Of a stretch of 64,000 nucleotides of DNA, positions 1 through 8,915 are shown one piece after another. The stretch is taken from positions 7,977,683-8,041,682 of the forward strand of contig JAPTYO010000015.1 in the NCBI GenBank assembly GCA_036873135.1, read 5' to 3'. A model generated the notes under the pieces. It did no database searches. It was given only the letters and a program-made list of their open reading frames with translations, and had not been told where the DNA came from. Source of the stretch: Clarkia xantiana subsp. parviflora. Its lineage: Eukaryota; Streptophyta; Magnoliopsida; Myrtales; Onagraceae. A program made the translations under genes and the position numbers. Position 1 is the first letter of the stretch, and each line of letters starts with the position of its first letter.

Positions 1-9
1 TTTTTCTAC

Positions 10-332
10 CTCAAGATACGCTCCTGGGGGCGTCGAAATTCGTAGTTTTTGGAAACCACTCTCAAGATACGCTCTTGGTGCGTCGAAGGTCGTAGTGTAA
101 TAACTACTCTCAAGATACGCTCTTGGGGGCGTCGAGGGTCGTAGTATGAACACTACTCTCAAGATACGCTCTTGGGGGCGTCGAGTGTCGTAGTATAAGA
201 ACTACTCTCAAGATACGCTCTTGGGGGCGTCGAGGGTCGTAGTATGAACACTACTCTCAAGATACGCTCTTGGGGGCGTCGAGTGTCGTAGTATAAAAAC
301 TACTCTCAAGATACGCTCTTGGGGGCGTCGAA
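10..332. repeat. Seven-copy tandem array of a 49-bp hairpin repeat
   Basis: The core CAAGA-TACGC-TCTTG recurs at offsets 10, 61, 109, 158, 207, 256 and 305, a period of 48 to 51 bp. Each core is an inverted repeat with a 5-base loop, followed by GGGGGCGTCGA and a GTCGTAGT segment. It lies 3' of the coding region of the minus-strand element E1. Single copies of the same hairpin occur at the matching place in the three related elements (21055, 28710, 54021). Copy 1 has a mismatched stem. The array may continue beyond the window edge. Confidence 0.93.
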
Positions 333-601
333 CCTGTCGTTGACTTGACGTCATATCTGTGTAAGGATAACTTCATGATTATAACATCACATTCATTGGA
401 AAATACCTTTGAAGGAAATCCTACTCCCTTAAGAGCATTTATGTTTTTTGTACAGATGGGGTGCCTTGGATGTGTCAAGACACCCTTTGGAGGAAATCAA
501 AGATAGTTGTAGAGTTGGAGTAACTTCTTGAGTTCTCCTTCTCAAAAGTTGTTTTTTGAAAAACTTGGAAAGCTTGAACATGCAAAGTGCTAAATATGAA
601 A
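333..601. other. Spacer between E1 coding region and hairpin array
   Basis: Non-coding stretch just 3' (on the minus strand) of the E1 stop codon. No motif or homology to the other elements was recognised. Short ORFs here lack any domain. Confidence 0.6.
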
Positions 602-2392
602 CTAAGGATATGGGGTGGTTAATTTGTCTGTTGCCACGTACTCCTTCAGGCCTCCCTTGTGAATCATTTCCTCCACTTCTGTCTTCAGCACCATGCAGTT
701 GTTGGTTTGATGCCCCCAGGTCCCATGGTATTCACACCATCCTTGTGCATCTCTTCCTAGGAAGGTGTTGCCCTCCTCCCTGCATGTGGGTAGCTCTTCC
801 TTGAGGTACTTCTAAAAAATTTCTTCTATGCTCACTGTAAGGGGTGTGAATGTGAAGTTTACACCTCTTCCCAGTGTGTCAGTTTCTCTTTCTTTCCCCG
901 GAACTTCATCCAGCTGCTCCATTTCCTTTACAAACGCTTTGTCTAGCTTTTCCTTGAGCTCCCTCATCGTGCTCGTCATGACCATCTCATAGAGCCCTCC
1001 ATAGGCCTCAAATGAGTTTGGATGCATGTTTCTAATAAATGCTCTGACGGTTTCTCCTCTTGTGATGTCCATGCTGGCACCATAACTGGAGAATCTCTGG
1101 AAATAGCTTGATATTGGCTCCCGCGGCATTTGCTTGATATCATCAATGTACCGAAAGCCTCTTATGATGGAGTCCCTTGTTCTCTTCCCCTCTACGGTGT
1201 CTGGCTGCCAAGGTATGGCTGTCACCTTCACAGCCTTGCTCCTGTGTCTCCTCTTAGGCACTGTTTGAAAAAACTGGCTGCTCAAACGGAGTACCACTCC
1301 ATTCTTCATCTTTCCTTGCCTTTGTCTTCTTCCCCTCTTCTTTCTGTCTTGGTTGGCTCCTACCATGACCATTGCCACCGTGTCCGTCCTGTGTGATCCA
1401 CGTCTCAACGAGTTGACGTAGCACTGTCTTGCAGTGCGTTGATCACCTAAGACTTCTCCGACTCCGTTCTCGGTGATGTATTTCAACTTCTGGTGTACTG
1501 TGGATGGCACGATTTCATATGGGTTTATGGTTGTCCTTCCTAGGATCCCATTGTAGGCTCCCAGGCTTTCAACCACCAAGAAGTTAACATTCACCTTCAG
1601 CTGTGTCCATCCTTGGCCCATGGTCACCGGCAGGGTTATCATTCCCAGGGGGTAGCTTGTTGCCCCTGAGAAGCCAACTAGAGGGAAGTTGACTGGTTTG
1701 ATGTCTGCCTTGGTTTTCCCTATTTCTTCTAGGACTCTCAAGCTTAGGAGGTCAGCTGAGCTGCCCCCATCCACCAATATTCGCTTTACATCAAAATTAT
1801 CAATGTCTATCGTGATGACTAGAGCATCGTCATGTGGGAAGACAATGTGGCTCTTGTCCTTCTCTGAGAATTCAATCTTCACTTCTTCACCTTCTCTTGG
1901 CCTTTTTCTCCACCTTGGCACTGAACTCAACTTGGAAGCGTAAACCTCCCTTGCATTAGCAGTTGGGCCACCTGACGCTGCTCCCCCGTGTATCATATTT
2001 ATGGTCCCTCTCTTGTTGGGTGGAGGATTGTAGTCTACTTTGCCTTTGCCCTTGTCTCTATGTGATGGCCCTAGCTGCATGCTGTTGCCCCCATGATCCA
2101 CGAACTGCTTTAGGTCTCCCCTTTGGATGGCGTTGTTGATGCTTAGCTTTAGGCTGAAGCATTCGTTCGTGTCGTGCCCGTAAGCTTCATGGTTGTCACA
2201 CCATCTATCCTTGTGATTCCCCACCATTGGGGCTCTCCATCTTGCAGGGGGTGACCAGAGCTTCTGATTCCGCATCTCTTTGAGGACAGTAGCTGGAGTG
2301 GCATTCAATGGAACGAACTTGATTACATTTATTTCTCTGGGCTTTAGTGGTTCGCCCATTTGGTTTCTTTGCTGGGGCGGACGCCATTCCTG
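602..2392 (-). CDS. E1 protease plus second gag/zinc-knuckle polyprotein
   Basis: One reading frame, first AUG at 2359, with an in-frame TAG at 812-814; the frame then stays open to a stop at 602-604. Residues about 40-75 hold zinc knuckle 1 (WCDNHEAYGHDTNEC), about 190-210 the retroviral-type aspartic protease active site (VDGGSSADLL), and about 255-275 the FLVVE..YNGILGR flap-like region. In autonomous Tat elements reverse transcriptase follows; here a second gag-like block does (YIDDIKQ...SSYFQRF...RAFIRNM), then FTPL and, past the TAG, zinc knuckle 2 (WCEYHGTWGHQTNNC). The frame is the same as that of the upstream gag. Protease would mature the Gag in the particle; the role of the second gag is unknown. 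Confidence 0.85.
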
Positions 2393-3316
2393 CTACCTTG
2401 TGTGCTGAGGTGCCTGGGGTGGCTTACCTTTGTTTGGCTTTGTGTTGTCTTCCTTGGCTGCTTGAATCTTGGCTTTCTTACTTGCCCTGTGCCTCTCCAG
2501 GTCTATATGAGTTTTTACTCTTCCCGCAAGCTCCTCTAAGGTGCTTGCTGGCTTCTTGGCCATCTTCTCTGCCAGTGTGGACCCGAAGCGGCCTAGGTTT
2601 CTGATGAAGGCTCGTATTATCTCACCCTCAGTGATGTCTCCCTGGATATCTGCGATGTTTTGATTGAACCTAGTGTAGTAACTGGCCAAAGATTCGTCGT
2701 ATTCTTGTTTCACATCATCGATGGAGCCTGTTCCCTTAAGGAGTTTTCTTTCCCCTAGATACCTCTGTAGAAACTTCGCCTTTAGCTGCTCCCATGAGTG
2801 GATGCTCTCAGAGGGTAGGCTGAAGAACCAGTGTGAGGCCACCCCTGATAGGGTGTTGGGGAACAAGAGTGCCTTGTACCTTTCATCAGTGGTCCTCCCA
2901 AATAGAGAGGCCTCATGCTGTTGGATATGCTCTAGGGGGTCTCCCTTCCCATTGTACTTTGCAATTTGCACTGTGTGCAGGGAGTCTGGCACCCTGTTCA
3001 TCTCCAGTTCCCTTGTGAAAGGGTGGTTCGTTTTGTCACTTAGACAATGCAAGCTGGCTTTCTTTGACTCATTCATTTTCCGGGTTATCATTGCCTCTAT
3101 TTCCTCTGGAGTGATCAATATCGGCGTCGGAGTGTAATTTCTCTGATGGCCTCCGTAGTTGTAGATGGGGCTCGCCGGGATCCCTTGTCCGTATTGATAC
3201 GGACTGTAGGTGTATCCTTGGTGTCCCTGCTGTTCGTCATTGCTCGTGTTATAGCCAGGCTTTCTGTCCGAAGCCCACTGACGGCGCCAAGTGTTAGGTT
3301 CCGAGATTAGGGTCAA
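2393..3316 (-). CDS. E1 Gag (capsid region), N-terminally truncated
   Basis: Retrotransposon Gag of about 307 codons. Visible landmarks are HIQQHEASLFGR, SGVASHWFFSLP, FLQRYLGERKLL and IIRAFIRNLGRFG, all typical of the plant gypsy Gag capsid domain, followed by a Lys/Pro-rich tail. The frame is open upstream through the PBS into the LTR without a convincing AUG, and about 150 residues present in E2 are absent, so the 5' end is deleted. It ends at an in-frame TAG (2393-2395) followed by CAG, after which the same frame continues into the zinc knuckle and protease. The TAG may be read through, or may be decay of a CAG codon. Confidence 0.85.
   Translation of the reverse strand: MTLISEPNTWRRQWASDRKPGYNTSNDEQQGHQGYTYSPYQYGQGIPASPIYNYGGHQRNYTPTPILITPEEIEAMITRKMNESKKASLHCLSDKTNHPFTRELEMNRVPDSLHTVQIAKYNGKGDPLEHIQQHEASLFGRTTDERYKALLFPNTLSGVASHWFFSLPSESIHSWEQLKAKFLQRYLGERKLLKGTGSIDDVKQEYDESLASYYTRFNQNIADIQGDITEGEIIRAFIRNLGRFGSTLAEKMAKKPASTLEELAGRVKTHIDLERHRASKKAKIQAAKEDNTKPNKGKPPQAPQHTR
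3275..3291 (-). promoter_or_regulatory. E1 primer-binding site
   Basis: On the minus strand the bases directly after the LTR terminus read c-TTGGCGCCGTCAGTGGG. This is a minor variant of the PBS of element F (TTGGCGCCGTCTGTGGG) and of Tat-type gypsy elements. The first bases, TGGCGCCGT, can pair with the 3' end of plant tRNA-Asp. Confidence 0.85.
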
Positions 3317-3924
3317 CGGGTAGTCAGCTCAAATCTCGTTCCTCACTGGAGATGTAGGTGATCCGGTGCTCTCGGGTTGCACTGTTTTAGCTTGCGTCCT
3401 TCCTTCCTTCCTTCCTTAGCTTCTCTTCTCCTTTCGCCCTGCAGAAGGGGCAGTACCAGGCACAAAGGGGGGGGGGGGTGGTGCCTGATGAACCCTCTCC
3501 GATGCCTAAGTCAGTATCGCTTTTAGAGAGATAAAGCTAGAGAGATGTCAGAGCAAAATTATCCAAATTGCCAAGATGTCCAAATGAATTGTGAAGGTGG
3601 GGTATTTATAGGCAACAGTGTCATTAAGGTGGCTTAATGACATCGTTAACCTTTAAACACAGTTAATTAACCTTTAAACGCGTAATTAAGACCCTAGGAC
3701 ACGGAGAAGGTAGGCGGAATAAACCGAGTGTGGGAGTCCAAGGGTGGTGCCGGGGCCCTTGGGGGGAAGGGAAATCCGACCCCCAAGGGTAGGGGTTGGG
3801 TGAGGGCACCTAACCCCTCCTAGGGAGGATGGGGTTGGCCAACCCCATCCCTCCTAGGAGAGATCGGGTTGGCCGACCCGATCTCTCCTAGGAGAGATCG
3901 GGTTGGCTGACCCGATCTCCTTAA
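3292..3924 (-). mobile_element. E1 5' LTR
   Basis: Starts TGTTAGGTTCCG on the plus strand, next to the PBS. A minus-strand TATA box (CTATAAATA, 3602-3611) and a block related to the E2, C and D LTRs (GATGAACCCTCTCCGATGC near 3489) support LTR identity. The outer part holds four palindromes. The outer end lacks an obvious terminal CA and is only approximate. Confidence 0.75.
3791..3920. repeat. Four consecutive palindromes in the E1 LTR
   Basis: Palindromes at 3791-3818, 3823-3856, 3853-3890 and 3888-3920 share TCCTAGG junctions. Unit 2 has the arm GGATGGGGTTGG paired with CCAACCCCATCC. Units 3 and 4 use AGATCGGGTTGG paired with a matching GACCCGATCT. The arms therefore changed together between units, while the GGTTGGC centre stayed constant. 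Confidence 0.88.
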
Positions 3925-3944
3925 ATGATAAAAGAGAGAGATCG

Positions 3945-5410
3945 CCTTAAATGAAAGCCATAATAGTCTATAGTTGATCTACCTGCTAACCACATGGACA
4001 CAAGGATACGGTGAGTCCTGAAATAAGGCTTACCAGTGACGGAAAAGGTCGAGAGGTGCGAAACCCGACTTGTTGCGAAAGGATATACCCAATTTCACAT
4101 AGTAAACTTTGACGAAATAAACTCATTGACTGTGCGTAAATCCACGGTTTGGGCCAGTTATGGTCCCGGTCGCAAGTCTCGATCTCGAGCTGCACCAAAT
4201 GGATGTTAAGAACGCAATCCTCCACGAAAACTCGGATGAAGATATATACATGGAGCAACCAGAGGGTTTCATTACTCTTGGTAACGAACGTAAAGTTTGT
4301 AAACTCCAAAGGTCCATCTACGGTCTTAAACAGTTGTCTCGGCAATGGTACCCAGATTCCACGAGGAAATCGTAGGAAACAGATTCATGAATCTTCACGA
4401 GGATCCGTGCGTGTATTATAAGACCTCCGGGTCTAAGTATGTCATCTTAACCTTATACGTGGACGACATACTCATTGCCGCAAACGGTGTGAGTTTTATG
4501 AACAAGTCAAAGTCATGGTTGGCATCTGTATTTAGATGAAAGACATGGGAGAGGTCACGTACATCTTGGGCATTAAAATTGCTAGAGATCGGGCTACCTT
4601 GAAATTGTGTCTGTCTCAAGAAGCTTATATCAACAAACTGTTGAAAAGATTCAGATTACAGGATGCCAAACCCGTGGATACGCCGGTAGTGTTTGGGTGT
4701 GCACTATCAAAACGCGACGGCCCCAAGAACCTGGCAGTGCGTGAACAGATAAAGGGTGCGGAGTATTTAAGCATGGTTGGTCGTTTTATGTACGTCATGC
4801 AATGCACCCGTCCGGATATCTGTTACGTTGTGGGCCTAGTAGCACGTTTCCAATCAGATCCTGGCTATCAACATTTGAAGGCTTAAAACGAATTATTCGT
4901 TATCTGAAAGTTACCGCCAACTACGCACTGTGCTATGAGGGCAGGAAGTTAGAATTGACCGGTTACAGTGACGCTGACCATGGTAGCGATCCGGATGATC
5001 GTAAGTCCACCATAGGAGGAGTGTTTCTCCTTGCTAATGTCGCCATTTCGTGGACGAGCAAGAAGCAAACCTGTGTCGCGCTGTTCACGATGGAATCATA
5101 ATTCGTAGCTCTCTCTAAGAACGCACAGGAAGCGGCCTGACTGAAAAGGCTTCTTATTGTGTTGCTTGATGGTGACGTCCGGGGTAAACCTGTGAAGGTG
5201 TTATCTGACAGTCTGGCAGCCAATGCGGCAGTAAAGAATCCGAAGTACCATAGTAGAACCAAACACATTGATGTGAAATATTTTTATGCTAAATCTATGG
5301 TAGAAGACAATATAATCACTATGGAATACTTGTCCACTGATAACATGATTGCGTACCCATTAACGAATCCACTAAGGGAGATATTCGAAAAGCCTGTAAA
5401 ACTGCTTTGA
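3945..5410 (+). pseudogene. Copia A reverse transcriptase-RNase H, frameshifted
   Basis: Fragments in different frames give a copia RT: MDVKNAILH, IYMEQPEGFI, KLQRSIYGLKQ, then the catalytic YVDD in LYVDDILIAANG at about 4457-4490, then YILGIKIARDR and TRPDICYVVGL. RNase H follows (YSDADHGSDPDDRKS, SKKQTCVALFTMES, AAVKNPKYHSRTKHIDVKY) to a stop at 5408-5410. Frame changes occur near 4350, 4535 and 4880, with stops near 5099 and 5140, so no functional protein is made. Integrase and gag are absent. Confidence 0.88.
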
Positions 5411-6024
5411 TTGCGTAGGGTTTAGTAGTGGCATGTATCTGTGATAACATTTTGATATTAGAAAGTTACATATTTAAGCGAAAGAATTGCAACTGAGTTT
5501 ATGATCAATCGACGTCATAATGTTTTGATTACATCAAATTTTCAGTTTATAAACTAAGTCGTAGGAGGACGCAATCCTCTGCCAAAACTATGTCGAATGT
5601 GGGCCTTGCCTCGTCACACAGGTACGGTCGTCTTGCGGTGAAGGGAGGCCTCCATTAAGCAAGGTTGGCTAAGAATCAGGGGATAAACCTGATTACGCAA
5701 AACGATCATCTAGTGTCGAAGTAACTCGACATGATCTTCGTTTTGCAGATCGCCGTGATGAACTTTGTTCGTCATTAATCCACATTCTAGGCCAGATAAG
5801 AATCTACGATAGCATGATTTGACATGTCCCATTCCTTTGAACTTAAAAATTCAGGTATGCTATCGACGCGTGCTTCATACTACGCGTGCCACGTCCGACC
5901 ATGGGGTCACAGCTCGGTTGTGCTAGGAAAGAATCCTCGTGATTCTGGCGGGCGCATACTTCTTCACCTCGAGCGTGTGATTGATCCCGGGAGCCTTATG
6001 AAGAGGCACCCAAAGTATCCTCAC
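5411..6024 (+). other. Conserved 3' non-coding region of copia A, first part
   Basis: After the RNase H stop the sequence has no ORF but is closely matched by copia B (about 10428 back to 9811), including the segment that reads CTCGAGCGTGTGATTGATCC. With the part after the hAT element it makes about 1.15 kb of shared non-coding sequence between RNase H and the LTR, long for a copia element. Confidence 0.7.
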
Positions 6025-6209
6025 TAGGGTCGGCAATGGTGCGGTGAAGTTCAAATAACCATAGTTATTCGCACCATTTACCGCAATGGTTAACCGCACC
6101 TTTATGGTGAGGTGCGGTTATGGTGATGAATCTTGTAACCAAAATGGTTATGGTTATGGTTATGATATTCAGTCCATAACCGCGGTTATAACCATCACCT
6201 TTATATATA

Positions 6210-6240
<31 letters not shown>

Positions 6241-6717
6241 TACTAATACCTATATTGTTATATATATACATTATTATTATACTTTAATTATTAATCAAAT
6301 ATTATAATTCTTATTCCGTTCCCTTTCCCACCCACTATTTTTTTGTCTGTATTTCTTATTAGGTAACCACGATTGGAAGTGATGGCGAATGAGGATCGAT
6401 GATCACAAGTGATAGGCAATTGAATATGTGTTTTTTTAATTAAGTGAAATAATGAAGTTATGTTTAATTTGGATTTCGTGTATGAAACATGAATGTATGT
6501 TTACTTTTCTTGTATGAAACAATGATGTTGTACTAGTTTGAATGATTGTGGTTAAATGGTTTAATCGTGGTTAAAAACCATGGTTATGGTTATGGTTATG
6601 GTATGAATAATCATAACCGCAGTGGTTATGGTTATGGTTATGGTATGAGTGAAAAAAATATGGTATGGTTATGGTATTAGTGCTACTCGCACCATACACT
6701 CACCATCGCAAGTCCTA
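6025..6717. mobile_element. Non-autonomous hAT element nested in copia A
   Basis: Begins TAGGGTCGGCAATGG and ends in the imperfect inverse of it. It is flanked by 8-bp duplications ATCCTCAC (6017-6024) and ATCATCAC (6718-6725). Copia B carries the uninterrupted site at 9804-9811, which proves the insertion. The interior is GGTTAT-type simple sequence plus an AT stretch near 6200-6240, and it has no transposase. TIR, 8-bp TSD and motif fit the hAT superfamily. Confidence 0.85.
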
Positions 6718-6725
6718 ATCATCAC

Positions 6726-7258
6726 GGACTCAGAACTCATATCTAATGTCAGGGTCAATGTTAGCTTCCCGGCGTACGAGCGTAGTGCTGAACAAAAAGG
6801 CCCAGTGACCATGTCTTTGGAAACCGGTTGGGTTTGACTAAGGATATGAGCGATGGGGATGGTCAAGTTCACCTGTAATTCACCGACTCTTGTATTCACT
6901 AGGTGGCCACTAACCGGATATTAGTTGAAGGTTGTGTATACTTGTACGAATGCCTTGGAGAAGTGTTCATATGGGGAAATTAGGCAAAAGGAGAATTATT
7001 AGTTTTCCTAGGATACAACGAGACACTATATAAATGTTGTTTATACCAGGTTGATTGGAGAAAAAGGAATCAACGTTCTGCGGGCGCTACAACACTCCTA
7101 ACAGATGAGTAGCACGATGCCCGTCGTGTCCGCCGGTCGCACAGCAAACCTCGTATGAACTATTCGGAAGGAAGGACCAGTTCAAAGGAGTGAAATGTTG
7201 ATGCAGTTTTGGACGACAATACATTAATAGGCACCCTCTCATTCCGGCGAGTGGGAGC
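6726..7258 (+). other. Conserved 3' non-coding region of copia A, second part
   Basis: Continues the alignment with copia B (about 9803 back to 9513) up to the purine-rich GCGAGTGGGAGC directly before the LTR, a plausible polypurine tract. No coding potential is seen. The part near 7080-7250 has no clear match in B. Confidence 0.6.
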
Positions 7259-7858
7259 TGTAAGCATATGGTGATGGGCGTCGTAAATGGAAGCCCATTA
7301 TATGTATATGTTACCTAAGTTAATTGGGTACATGTCACTTTAGGACATTGGGCCAGACCCAAATCCCAATTAACATGGGAGGCCCAAAATTGGGCCTCCC
7401 TATACTAGAGGGCCGACCGAATCTTAGGAGGGGATAAAGTGGACTTTTGTCCACTTTACTCCTCCTATATATATGAAGAGTTAGGGGTTTTATTAGGTTT
7501 AATCACAATTCCCTTTAAGTGGTGTTTTGAGAGAAAACCCTTCCCCAAGAACACCATATATTCGGTCGAACCTACCTCACCAAAGGCTGTGTTAATTTGC
7601 CTTCGAGCAAACACTCCGGAGATCTGTTCCTTGCCAAGAATCGATCAAAGGCTTTGCTGTGGAGAATATACCACGTAGGGCTTCCTTCACAAGAACCCCT
7701 ACAGGTGCCGACCGGAGGATCGTGAACTCCCTCCTGCGAAGATCTTGGGTCTACGGACAACTGTAAAGGTATGTGTGAATCTTCTGATGCGTAATTTCGA
7801 TTACTAGCATGTACCATGATTTAGATTCCGTAGTGATTACTCCCCGTAATCTATTACA
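7259..7858 (+). mobile_element. Copia A 3' LTR
   Basis: A 600-bp LTR starting TGTAAGCATATGG and ending TATTACA. It matches the 597-bp B LTR in the opposite orientation. It holds the palindrome GGGAGGCCCAA-AA-TTGGGCCTCCC (7377-7400) and a second hairpin next to the TATA box. Confidence 0.85.
7425..7477 (+). promoter_or_regulatory. LTR promoter of copia A: hairpin plus TATA box
   Basis: Near-perfect inverted repeat with arms 7425-7444 and 7449-7467 around a TTTT loop; the inner stem is TAAAGTGGAC / GTCCACTTTA. It is followed directly by TATATATATG. The B LTR has a hairpin of different sequence in the equivalent place. Confidence 0.75.
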
Positions 7859-8243
7859 ACCCGACCCGAATGGGTCCGACCGACTGAGAAAACCCGGGGT
7901 TTGACCCGCTCCTGTTCTACCTGCATAAACCGATACGGTTCGATTCGGTGTAACCCGTTCATTCGGGTTTGGTTTATTTCGTGTTCCGGGTTGGTTGACC
8001 CGACCCGGATGTGCTTAAAATTGGACCGGTCCATAACTCATAGGGTTCGGTCCGAATATGTTGTGGGCCAAGTAGAGTTTTAAAGTCCACTAAAAACTTA
8101 ACTTGACCTCCAAGTAACAATAACAGTCCAATTTTCTGCACATATATATATATATATATATATGTATATTGTCAAGATTCTATCTTTAAAGATATATAAT
8201 CAATCAACAATATATATACATATATATATATATATCTGGCAAC

Positions 8244-8248
8244 CATAA

Positions 8249-8316
<68 letters not shown>
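8244..8316. repeat. (AT)n microsatellite
   Basis: About 36 uninterrupted AT dinucleotides in an AT-rich copia leader. Shorter AT runs flank it. Confidence 0.95.
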
Positions 8317-8317
<1 letters not shown>

Positions 8318-8902
8318 TTTAGAAAATATATTATTGTCAATATTATATATATATATATATTAGGGATATATAATTCATTAATAATATTTATTTTCTCAAT
8401 CTTTAGGCAATTGATATATCAATGTAATCTATATTCCATAATATTGCTAGATATATTGATAGTAAATATACACAATTATCTTGTGAATATTGTTTTAATT
8501 ATGGCAACATGTAAATTTCGGCCGAAACATGTTAAAATATTTGAAAATTTTCGGACACCATTAGGTTACTTGTGGACTAACAAATCAAAAATTTCACCTT
8601 GAACACCTATGGTACAGTTCGGCCGAAATTGTACCAAGATTAGGGTTTGTGGTCAAATTTCAAGATCAAATCTTTTCCAGATCAAGAATCCAAAGTTTGA
8701 ATTTGATAAAACTCTTGATTTTCTTTAAGATCATGAACATCAAGTTTTACATTGAACCTCACGAATATCTCGGCCAACATTGGTGTTACCCAAAAATCGA
8801 AAATTTTAAAACTTTGAATACAAGTTATAAAATTCGGTTCTGCCAACTTTGAAGAAAATCCAAGAACACCAATTTTATCAAAACACGAACTCCCTAACAC
8901 AG

Positions 8903-8915
8903 GCTCTGATCCCAC
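8903..8915 (-). promoter_or_regulatory. Copia PBS (initiator tRNA-Met type)
   Basis: On the minus strand the bases after the LTR end CAACA read GTGGGATCAGAGCC, a one-base variant of the usual copia TGGTATCAGAGC complementary to initiator tRNA-Met. Confidence 0.75.

Larger units (their letters stand above)
1..3924 (-). mobile_element. E1: non-autonomous Ty3/gypsy (Tat-type) LTR retrotransposon, 3' end outside window
   Basis: Read on the minus strand, the order is LTR (3924 to 3292), primer-binding site (TTGGCGCCGT), gag, zinc knuckle, aspartic protease, second partial gag, second zinc knuckle, spacer, hairpin array. No reverse transcriptase, RNase H or integrase is seen where they should follow protease. 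The 5' end of gag is missing relative to E2, since the frame runs from the PBS straight into mid-gag. The right LTR edge abuts copia sequence near 3924 and its exact terminus is unclear. The 3' LTR would lie left of the window. Confidence 0.85.
3925..7858 (+). mobile_element. Copia element A (Ty1/copia), 5'-truncated
   Basis: Contains the end of the integrase-RT linker, RT, RNase H, a long 3' non-coding region with a nested hAT element, and a 600-bp 3' LTR. It matches copy B on the opposite strand from about 3925 to the LTR end. The left part is missing where it meets E1. After the LTR the flank is leader sequence of the B family, so A probably inserted into an older B-family copy. Confidence 0.82.
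7859..8915 (-). other. Leader (5' UTR) fragment of a minus-strand B-family copia copy
   Basis: Direct-repeat relative of 15150-15850, sharing GTCCACTAAAA...CTTAACTT, CAAGATTCTATCT and GATATATTGATAG segments. On the minus strand it follows the B LTR and a tRNA-Met-type PBS, so it is internal leader sequence, truncated at 7859 by copia A. AT microsatellites at about 8144-8165 and 8244-8316 lie inside. No ORF of note. Confidence 0.7.

Noticed and set aside
10..332. Resemblance of the regular repeat array to a CRISPR array
   Set aside because: The whole unit repeats, with no unique spacers and no cas genes, in plant nuclear DNA within an LTR retrotransposon.
4160..5410. Endogenous pararetrovirus
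   Set aside because: The RT and RNase H motifs are of the copia type and lie next to copia LTR, and no movement or coat protein is seen.
6130..6680. GGTTAT repeats as interstitial telomere
   Set aside because: The usual plant telomere unit is TTTAGGG. This is simple sequence inside a hAT element with a TSD.
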